Positions 1 through 5,529 of a DNA stretch of 7,371 bases are shown here, piece by piece (the stretch's first letter is position 1; every line of letters starts with the position of its first letter). This DNA comes from WHSP01 sp040905505. GTDB taxonomy: Bacteria; Gemmatimonadota; Gemmatimonadetes; Longimicrobiales; Longimicrobiaceae. A program made the translations under genes and the position numbers. The notes beneath the pieces are model-generated. The model was given only the letters and a program-made list of their open reading frames with translations. It had not been told where the DNA came from and did no database searches. The stretch covers positions 1-7,371 of the forward strand of contig JBBDRL010000052.1 of assembly GCA_040905505.1 (NCBI GenBank), in the 5' to 3' direction.

Positions 1-671
1 AGGCACTGGAAGGCGCCTCTACTCCACAGGCCGCGCCCCCGACGCCTGGCCTCTTCTACCGCCGCCCGGATGAGCTCCAGGTGCCGTACGTTGGGCGGGT
101 AGACGGCCACGATGACGAAGCCGCGGCGCGCCAATTCCGCGTTGATCATACTGCCCTCGGAATCGTAGACGTACGCGAGGATACGCCCATACCTGTCGCG
201 CTCCTGGACGTCCATCTCGAGCCGGGCGGCGCTCCCGGGAGGCAGCAGCTCCCGAAGCGCCCGCGTCGCCTGCCTGCCGCTCTCTCCCTGAGCCAGCTCC
301 GGCGCATCGATCAGGATCAGGCGGACATTCGCCGTGGTCTCCCTGCAGGCGAGTGTGTCTCCATCGATGATCCGCTCGACAGTACAGTTCCCGCTGGTCG
401 CCGCACTCATGGTATCGCGACCCGCGGATGCGCATTGCCGATTCCGCGTCCTTCGATATCCCGCCCGCTCCGACTCAGCCGCGCTCCGGAACCAGCGGAG
501 ATTCTGCACCGCCAGTGACTCCCAGGCATCGCACCAGACCGGGTAATACACCTCGCCGCTTGCCGACGCCACGAAATCCATCCCCTCCGGAGGAGAGACC
601 TGCCCCGCCGCCGGCGTAGCAGCCACAGAGCAGAGAATCAGCCATCCGAAGATCCGCGCGCGAGGCTCCAT
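1..671 (-). CDS. Secreted staphylococcal-nuclease-like (thermonuclease) protein with N-terminal Ada-like module, 3' end cut by window edge
   Basis: 223 residues are visible and no stop codon is reached before the left edge. The nuclease domain (about residues 96-217) has the family hallmarks: IIDGDT (101-106), VRLILIDAPE with Arg117, Asp122 and Glu125, and DRYGR with Arg163. These correspond to the calcium ligands and catalytic Arg/Glu/Arg of S. aureus nuclease. YPPN (191-194) and GLW (214-216) close the fold, so little of the protein is missing. Residues 1-23 look like a signal peptide (MEPRAR, then a hydrophobic stretch, then a TPAAG cleavage region), implying export. Residues 33-80 (VYYPVWC ... 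NLRWF ... AGY ... C) resemble the Ada-type metal-binding fold, but only Cys47 and Cys80 are present. ATG at 671 was chosen because it begins the signal peptide; it has no clear Shine-Dalgarno. The frame stays open upstream, and a TTG at 761, 2 nt after the mrdA stop and behind a GGGGGGAG purine tract, is an alternative that would add 30 residues. The likely role is phosphodiester cleavage of extracellular or periplasmic nucleic acid. Confidence 0.85.
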   Translation of the reverse strand, partial: MEPRARIFGWLILCSVAATPAAGQVSPPEGMDFVASASGEVYYPVWCDAWESLAVQNLRWFRSAAESERAGYRRTRNRQCASAGRDTMSAATSGNCTVERIIDGDTLACRETTANVRLILIDAPELAQGESGRQATRALRELLPPGSAARLEMDVQERDRYGRILAYVYDSEGSMINAELARRGFVIVAVYPPNVRHLELIRAAVEEARRRGRGLWSRGAFQC

Positions 672-728
672 GCGTCCGGTGCTCAGGGAATGAGTTCCAG
701 AGGCGACGGTCGACAGCCGACTGCCAAG

Positions 729-751
729 GGATGACGGATAAGGGATAAGGG
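729..751. repeat. Three tandem heptanucleotides (GGATGAC, GGATAAG, GGATAAG) plus GG
   Basis: Lying in the 92-bp gap between mrdA and the nuclease gene, this run reads GGATGAC-GGATAAG-GGATAAG-GG on the plus strand. Read on the minus strand, the direction of both flanking genes, the unit CTTATCC contains no stop codon in any frame, so the nuclease frame remains open across it. The run is short and could be chance, but two other gaps in the window also hold 7-nt-periodic sequence. Confidence 0.6.
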
Positions 752-763
752 CATCCGCCAACT

Positions 764-2608
764 CTACTCCCCCCCGATCTCCACCCCCGTCATCCGCTCC
801 CCCAGCGTTTGCAGCGGCTCCGTCTCCAGACCGTGCTTCGTGTTCAGGTAAAAGTCGGCGATCTTCGCGGCGATCGGCGCAGCCGCGCCCGAGCCCGATT
901 CGCCGTGCTCGATCACCACCGCGAACGCGATCTCCGGCTCGCCGTCGGGTGCTCCCGCGAAGCCCGTGAACCATGCATGGGGCCTGTCCGCGTCCTGCGT
1001 GTTCTGGGACGTGCCCGTCTTTCCGTAGATCTTCCAGCGCCGCAGCGACGACATGTAGGCGGTGCCGCCCGGCTCGAGCACGCGGGCCATACCGGTGCGG
1101 AGCGTCGCGAGCGTTTCCGCATCAAGGCGCAGGTCGGTCTCGGGTGCGGCGGGTCGATCGCTGACCCGTCGCAGGCTCGGTGGCGGTGCGGTTCCGTCGC
1201 CTGCCAGTGCGGCGAAGAACTGCGCCATGCGGACGGGCGTCTGCGCATTCGGCCCCTGTCCGATCGCGAGACTCATCACCTCGCTCGGCGTGGGTGTCCA
1301 TCCGAATCGCTCGCGGTACCAGTCTGCGTCTACGGGAAAGGTTCCTGTATTCTCCGTCGGCAAGTCGAGGCCGGTCGGCCGCGCGAAGCCGAGCCGCGTG
1401 CCCTCGCGGGCGAGCTGATTCAGCCCGAGCCAGATTCCGAGCTGGTAGAAGTAGACGTTGCAGGAGTTTGCGATGGCGCCGGCCAGGTCGAGCGCCCCAT
1501 GCCCCTCCGCCTTCCAGCAGCGCGAGTACCGCCCCGCGTAGGTCATCCCCCCGGAACAGGCGATCGGCATCGTCGAGGTCGGCTCGATCAGTCGCTTCTC
1601 GAGCCCGACGATCGCCGTTGCGAGCTTCCACGTCGACCCTGGTGGGTAGATGCCGGCGGTCGCGCGGTTGAGGAGCGGACGCCGCGGGTCGCCGTTCAGG
1701 GCCGCCCACAGCGAATCCTCGACGGTGCCGATGAGGTCATTCGGGTCGTACGATGGATTCGAGTAGAGCGCCAGCACCTCGCCGGTCGACGGCACGATCG
1801 CCACCACGGCACCATTGCTCTCCCGCGGGAAGGTCCTGTGGATGAAGCGCTGCAGGGAAAGGTCGATCGTGAGGTGCAACGACTCGCCGGGCATCGGTGG
1901 TACGGCCTCCCGGGGCGCGATCGTGCCGATCATGCGCCCGCGTGCGTCGACCTCCACGTAACGCTCCCCCAGCTCCCCGCCCAGCACGCCTTCGTACTGT
2001 CTCTCGATGCCCGAGCGGCCAACGAGTTGGCCGCTCCGGTAGCCGTCCCAGGCTACGGAATCATTCAGCTCTTCACGGCTGATCTCGCTGACGTAGCCGA
2101 TCAGGTGCGCGACGGCTTCACCGGCAGGGTAGTGCCGCTGCGGGAACGGATCGAGCGCGAGTTGGGGCAGGTCCGCCCGATTCTCCTCGATCCAGGATAC
2201 CTGGTCGAACGAAAGCGCGCGCGCGAGCAGGAGCGGCTGCTCGGGCCGCTCCCGCAGCTCACCGATCATCCGCTCCATATGCGCCTCCCCAAGCTCCAGC
2301 GTCGGCTGCAGCAGGAGCAGCGCGACGCGGGCGGAGTCTATCGAGGTCGGCTGGAGATAGAGCGAGTAGCTGGTGAGCGTCTCGGCGATCAGCTCGCCGT
2401 TACGGTCCAGCACCGCGCCGCGCGGGGCGGGAACTGGAATGACGCGCATGCGGTTCTCGTCCGCCCGAAGCGTGAAATCCTCGCTGCGAACGACCTGCGT
2501 GCGGAAGAAGGCACTCCCGAGGAAGACGACGATTCCCGCGACGAGCAGCGTCGCGATCGCCGCCCGGCGACGCCTCGACTGATGGGCGAATGGACTCTCT
2601 GGCCCCAC
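764..2608 (-). CDS. mrdA: Penicillin-binding protein 2, peptidoglycan D,D-transpeptidase of the elongasome
   Basis: This 614-residue class B penicillin-binding protein cross-links peptidoglycan stem peptides during lateral wall growth, normally in complex with RodA. The layout is typical: a basic cytoplasmic tip (SRRRR 11-15), one membrane anchor (about 16-34), a pedestal/dimerization domain with RGAVLDRNG (63-71) and GRSGIE (197-202), then the transpeptidase domain (about 265-595). The catalytic motifs are intact: STWK with nucleophile Ser325 and Lys328, SCN at 382-384, and KTGTS starting at Lys530. The length and the motif order favour PBP2 over the division enzyme FtsI. Cys351, Cys364, His370 and Cys383 cluster around the active site like the zinc ligands described in some PBP2 proteins. 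The start is GTG at 2608, with AGAGAGG ten bases upstream. No rodA or mreBCD gene is adjacent: rho is divergent upstream and a nuclease gene lies downstream, so the usual shape-gene cluster is broken here or sits elsewhere. Confidence 0.95.
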   Translation of the reverse strand: MGPESPFAHQSRRRRAAIATLLVAGIVVFLGSAFFRTQVVRSEDFTLRADENRMRVIPVPAPRGAVLDRNGELIAETLTSYSLYLQPTSIDSARVALLLLQPTLELGEAHMERMIGELRERPEQPLLLARALSFDQVSWIEENRADLPQLALDPFPQRHYPAGEAVAHLIGYVSEISREELNDSVAWDGYRSGQLVGRSGIERQYEGVLGGELGERYVEVDARGRMIGTIAPREAVPPMPGESLHLTIDLSLQRFIHRTFPRESNGAVVAIVPSTGEVLALYSNPSYDPNDLIGTVEDSLWAALNGDPRRPLLNRATAGIYPPGSTWKLATAIVGLEKRLIEPTSTMPIACSGGMTYAGRYSRCWKAEGHGALDLAGAIANSCNVYFYQLGIWLGLNQLAREGTRLGFARPTGLDLPTENTGTFPVDADWYRERFGWTPTPSEVMSLAIGQGPNAQTPVRMAQFFAALAGDGTAPPPSLRRVSDRPAAPETDLRLDAETLATLRTGMARVLEPGGTAYMSSLRRWKIYGKTGTSQNTQDADRPHAWFTGFAGAPDGEPEIAFAVVIEHGESGSGAAAPIAAKIADFYLNTKHGLETEPLQTLGERMTGVEIGGE

Positions 2609-2964
2609 GTTACCGCAACCTCTCTGGTCCGGTCAGAAGCCTGGAAGGGGAGAACATATCGAATGTTAGCAGTGCCGGAATCACATCGCCACCTGCGCAG
2701 CCGACCTCCTTGCGCTTGGCGCGTCTCATCGTTATTTGTTTCGGCGTGCCTCCCCTGGAAGTTGAGTCGCACCACATCTCGTTCGATCCTCCTCTCAGGA
2801 CCTTACACACTCCTCGCGGTCGTCGACCCGTGGTGGACCCGGCAGGGAATGCGTTTGGTTCCGGCACGCAATTTGACGCTCCGGCGGATGTTCGTTGGCT
2901 ACTCACCGGGCGATGCCTGATCGTTCCCGCATCGCAATTCGGATCCCGACCTCACGACGTATTC
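2609..2964. promoter_or_regulatory. Divergent intergenic region between mrdA and rho, holding both promoters and the rho leader
   Basis: These 356 bases separate the divergent starts of mrdA and rho and must contain control signals for both. On the plus strand TTGACG at 2873-2878 is the best -35 candidate for rho; the matching -10 position (TGGCTA, 2896-2901) is poor. The rho frame is open through the whole region, but its translation does not resemble any Rho N terminus. No tRNA or recognised riboswitch was found. In E. coli, rho is autoregulated by termination in its leader; the long leader here would allow that, but nothing seen proves it. Confidence 0.45.
2663..2671 (-). promoter_or_regulatory. 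Possible extended -10 element for mrdA (TGCTAACAT)
   Basis: Read on the minus strand, the site is TGCTAACAT, an extended -10 (TGN) followed by TAACAT, which matches TATAAT at four of six positions. The sequence 17 nt upstream (TGGCGA) is a poor -35. It overlaps one arm of a short inverted repeat, AACAT (2653-2657) and ATGTT (2663-2667), which could be an operator. It would give a leader of roughly 45-50 nt before the mrdA GTG. Confidence 0.25.
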
Positions 2965-4140
2965 ATGACTGCACCGGCTCGCCGGCGCGGCGCCGATTCA
3001 TCTCGTGCGCCGGCCACCGTCGCCCAGGGCGTCCTCGAAGTTCTTCAGAGCGGTAGCGGCTTCCTCCGCTCCTCCACGAATGGCTTCCAGTCCTCACCGG
3101 ACGACGTCTTCGTGCCACAGAACCTGATTCGCCGCTATCGCCTACGCACCGGCGACATCATCGAAGGCGAGGCCGGCAAGCCGCCCGGCCGCGGCAAGAG
3201 CGCGCCGCTCGTGAGTATCGCCAAGGTCAGCGGGATCGACCCCGACGACGTCGCGCATCGACCCGAGTTCGGATCCCTTCCCGCGACACACCCCAATAAG
3301 AAGCTGGTTCTCGAAGGCCCACCCATTCCGGGTCGCGCCGACGATTACACGAACCGCATCGTCGACCTCATCGCGCCCCTCGGGAAGGGGCAGCGAACGC
3401 TCATCGTCGCGCCGGCACGCGCGGGCAAGACGATGCTCCTGCAGTCGATCATTCACGGAGTCGCGACCAATTACCCCGACTCGCTCCTCCTCGTGCTCCT
3501 GGTCGACGAGCGGCCCGAGGAGGTCACCGAGATGCAGATGATCGGGCATGGTGAGGTGATCGCATCATCCTTCGACTACCCGGCCGAACGACACGTCACC
3601 ATCGCGGAGATGACGCTCGAGATGGCGCGGCGGCGGGTCGAAGGTGGGAAGGACGTGGTACTGGTGCTCGACTCGCTGACGCGCCTCGCCCGAGCCTACA
3701 ATACGCACGAGCGCGGGACCGGCCGCACGATGTCGGGAGGGATCGACAGCGGAGCCCTCGAAAAGCCCAAGCGCTTCTTCGGCTCGGCTCGCAACGTTCC
3801 GGAGAAAGCGGGGGGTGGCAGCCTGACGATCATCGCGACTGCGCTCACGGAGACGGGAAGTCGTGGCGACGAGGTCATCTTCGAGGAGTTCAAAGGCACC
3901 GGCAACGCCGAGCTCGTCCTCGACCGCGAGGTCGCCGAGCGCCGCATCTACCCCGCCATCAACGTCGAGCGCAGTGCCACCCGCCGCGAAGAACTGCTCT
4001 TCACGCCGGAAGATCTCGACAAGGTTCACAAGCTCCGCCGCGCCCTCCATTCCCTACCCGCGCCGGAGGCCGCCCAGCTCCTGATCCGTCAGATGTCCGA
4101 TACCAAGACGAACGCGGAGCTGCTGGCGAAGATCAAGTGA
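2965..4140 (+). CDS. rho: Transcription termination factor Rho, lacking the N-terminal helical subdomain
   Basis: This is a hexameric RNA-dependent ATPase/helicase that ends transcription at untranslated RNA and limits antisense transcription. From ATG 2965 the protein has 391 residues, shorter than the roughly 420 of E. coli Rho. The OB-fold primary RNA-binding domain begins almost at once (GVLEVLQSGSGFLRS, 22-36; PDDVFV, 45-50; RRYRLRTGD, 56-64). The ATPase domain has the P-loop APARAGKT (149-156), a DERPEEVTEM segment (181-190), Walker B VLVLDSLTR with Asp236, the Q-loop region RTMSGGID (254-261), and an R-loop around TETGSRGDE (295-303). The P-loop reads APARAGKT where E. coli has APPKAGKT. 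The roughly 47-residue Rho_N helical bundle is absent, replaced by about 20 basic/polar residues. An in-frame opening back to 2590 exists, but its translation is unlike Rho and covers the mrdA promoter region. No good Shine-Dalgarno precedes the ATG, so the exact start is less certain than the identity. Confidence 0.95.
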   Translation: MTAPARRRGADSSRAPATVAQGVLEVLQSGSGFLRSSTNGFQSSPDDVFVPQNLIRRYRLRTGDIIEGEAGKPPGRGKSAPLVSIAKVSGIDPDDVAHRPEFGSLPATHPNKKLVLEGPPIPGRADDYTNRIVDLIAPLGKGQRTLIVAPARAGKTMLLQSIIHGVATNYPDSLLLVLLVDERPEEVTEMQMIGHGEVIASSFDYPAERHVTIAEMTLEMARRRVEGGKDVVLVLDSLTRLARAYNTHERGTGRTMSGGIDSGALEKPKRFFGSARNVPEKAGGGSLTIIATALTETGSRGDEVIFEEFKGTGNAELVLDREVAERRIYPAINVERSATRREELLFTPEDLDKVHKLRRALHSLPAPEAAQLLIRQMSDTKTNAELLAKIK

Positions 4141-4145
4141 GGAGG

Positions 4146-4167
4146 AGTTTACAGTTAACTGTAAACT
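4146..4167. terminator. 22-bp perfect palindrome between convergent genes, possible bidirectional terminator
   Basis: The half-site AGTTTACAGTT is followed directly by its exact reverse complement. It begins 5 nt after the rho stop codon and ends 6 nt before the stop of the convergent response-regulator gene. RNA from either strand would form the same hairpin (about 9 bp with a 4-nt loop). The stem is AT-rich and has no long U tract, so intrinsic termination is plausible but not clear. A dimeric protein-binding site is the alternative. Confidence 0.5.
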
Positions 4168-4175
4168 GTCAACTC
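4148..4175. repeat. Four heptad-spaced units of TNAACTG type
   Basis: Split in sevens, the gap reads TTTACAG, TTAACTG, TAAACTG, TCAACTC, giving a loose consensus TNAACTG with the first unit degenerate. The run overlaps the perfect palindrome, because TTAACTG-type units are partly self-complementary. It fills almost the whole 33-bp gap and touches the response-regulator stop codon. Confidence 0.45.
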
Positions 4176-4557
4176 ACCCCAGCATCTCCTCGATCGTCCC
4201 CAGCAACCGAGCCGTGTCGATCGGCTTGGGCAGGTAAGCCGCACAGCCCGCTTCGAGGCAGGCGTCGCGGTCCGTTTCGAGAGCCCGGCCGGTTACCGCG
4301 ACCACCACGCTGTCGCGGGTGAGCGGATCGCCCTTGATCCGGCGCACGATCTCGAGCCCGTTCGCGTCGGGAAGGCCGAGGTCCAACAGGATGAGGTCCG
4401 GAGGGGTCTCACGGGCCCGTTCAAGGGCTTCGCCACCGCTGGAAGCCTCAGCCACAATATAACCGCTCTCCTCCAGGAGGATCTGAAACGCGTGACGAAT
4501 CGTCTCGTTGTCCTCGACGAGAAGGATCCGCGACCGGGCGTCTGATGCCTGGCTCAC
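4174..4557 (-). CDS. Single-domain CheY-like response regulator
   Basis: This 127-residue protein is only a receiver domain. It shows the acidic pair Glu15-Asp16 (LLVEDNE), phosphoacceptor Asp59 (LILLDLGLPD), switch Thr89 (VAVTG) and conserved Lys111 (LPKP). No DNA-binding or enzymatic output domain follows, and the protein ends after the last helix. It would therefore act by protein contact or as an intermediate in a phosphorelay. The start is GTG at 4557, overlapping the TGA stop of the upstream kinase by 4 nt (GTGA). Translational coupling follows from that, and the kinase is the obvious phosphodonor. The 3' end abuts the palindromic gap shared with rho. Confidence 0.9.
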   Translation of the reverse strand: MSQASDARSRILLVEDNETIRHAFQILLEESGYIVAEASSGGEALERARETPPDLILLDLGLPDANGLEIVRRIKGDPLTRDSVVVAVTGRALETDRDACLEAGCAAYLPKPIDTARLLGTIEEMLG

Positions 4558-5492
4558 TCCGTCCCCGATTCCCCCGACGCTTCCACCGAGGGCAGCGTAA
4601 AGAAGAAGCGGCTGCCCTCCCCCAGTTCACTCTCGACGCCGATCTGCCCGCCATGCAGAAGGATGAAGTTCCGGGCGATGGCGAGGCCCAGCCCCGTCCC
4701 ATGGTGCTGGCGCGAGCGGGAGCTGTCGACCTGCGCGAACTCCCGAAAGATCATCTCATGATGCTCGGGATCGATCCCGATGCCGCTGTCCTCCACGCTG
4801 ATGCAGAGCCAGCCGGGGTCACGCTCCCACCGTGACGCCTCGACGCGGACGTAACCGTTCTCTGGCGTGAAATCGATCGCGTTGCCCAAAAGGTTCGTGA
4901 GCACATGGAGGATCTTGTCGCGGTCAGCGGCCGCCGGCGGAAGTTCCGGATCGATCAGGGTCTCGAAGCGGAGCCCCTTCTTGCGGATGAGCGAAGCGCT
5001 CATGTCGTGGGCGGTATCGATGATCCCCGGGACCGAGAAGCGCGTGGTCTCCAGCTCGATCGCCCGGGCGCTCGTCCGCGCGTACGTCAGGATCTCCTCG
5101 ATCATGACCAGCAGCTGCCGGCTCGACCCGATCACCGCCTTCACGGCCTCGCGCTGCCGCTCGTTCAGGTCGCCCAGGAGCTCGTCGCGCAGGACCTCTC
5201 CGTAGGTGACGATCGCCGTCAGTGGCGTTCGGAGCTCGTGGGAAACGTTCGCGAGAAACTGCGATTTCGCGACGTCCAGATTGCGCAGTTCCCGCAGGTC
5301 CGCCTCGAGCTCTTCGATGCGCCCCGCCATCGCCCCCGCGTCCCCGACCCCGCCACCGGTCGCGGAAAGGCGCAGGTCCGCCTCGCTTTCGTCCGTGTTC
5401 GGAGCGACCTTGAAACCCTCCCGCTCTAGCACACGGCGAAGACGCTCAGCCTCCTCATGATCGCCGTGAATAAGGAGGTGGAGTTCGATCAT
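4554..5492 (-). CDS. Soluble sensor histidine kinase with truncated receiver-like N terminus
   Basis: From ATG 5492 this is a 312-residue kinase that would autophosphorylate and pass phosphate to the response regulator encoded next to it. It has no membrane segment. Residues 1-33 (ELHLLIHGD, then an amphipathic helix, then GFKV) resemble the first beta-alpha-beta of a receiver domain but stop before a phosphoacceptor. Residues 57-75 look like a coiled coil (RIEELEADLRELRNLDVAK). The HisKA domain has SHELRTPL with His85. The HATPase domain has the N-box around Asn204 (NLLGNAIDF), G1 DSGIG (235-239) and G2 GTGLGL (265-270). All catalytic motifs look intact. The start lies 37 nt after the ABC-transporter stop. 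An alternative TTG at 5519 overlies that spacer, follows AGGATCGG, and would add about 9 residues. Operon position suggests co-regulation with the exporter, but the signal is unknown. Confidence 0.9.
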   Translation of the reverse strand: MIELHLLIHGDHEEAERLRRVLEREGFKVAPNTDESEADLRLSATGGGVGDAGAMAGRIEELEADLRELRNLDVAKSQFLANVSHELRTPLTAIVTYGEVLRDELLGDLNERQREAVKAVIGSSRQLLVMIEEILTYARTSARAIELETTRFSVPGIIDTAHDMSASLIRKKGLRFETLIDPELPPAAADRDKILHVLTNLLGNAIDFTPENGYVRVEASRWERDPGWLCISVEDSGIGIDPEHHEMIFREFAQVDSSRSRQHHGTGLGLAIARNFILLHGGQIGVESELGEGSRFFFTLPSVEASGESGTE

Positions 5493-5529
5493 GAGGGCCG
5501 TCGCGCGGGTGGCATTAGGAAACAGCAAT

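Noticed and set aside
19..435. 138-codon minus-strand frame overlapping the nuclease gene
   Set aside because: It is in a different frame from the sequence with intact nuclease motifs, and its translation is Arg/Gly-rich without recognisable features.
703..725. Short hairpin (CGGTCG / CGACTG) between mrdA and the nuclease gene as a terminator
   Set aside because: The stem is only about 6 bp with a wobble pair and there is no U tract, so it is not distinguishable from chance in GC-rich DNA.
2781..2790. GTTCGATCCT resembling a tRNA T-loop
   Set aside because: The flanking bases do not form the required 5-bp T stem, and no acceptor or anticodon arm can be laid out around it.
2610..2906. 98-codon minus-strand frame upstream of mrdA
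   Set aside because: It has no recognisable motif and occupies the divergent promoter region; nothing supports translation.
809..2920. 703-codon open frame on the plus strand opposite mrdA
   Set aside because: Its translation is Arg/Gly/Pro-rich low-complexity with no recognisable motif, and it lies opposite a PBP2 with all catalytic motifs. Long antisense frames are expected in high-GC coding DNA.
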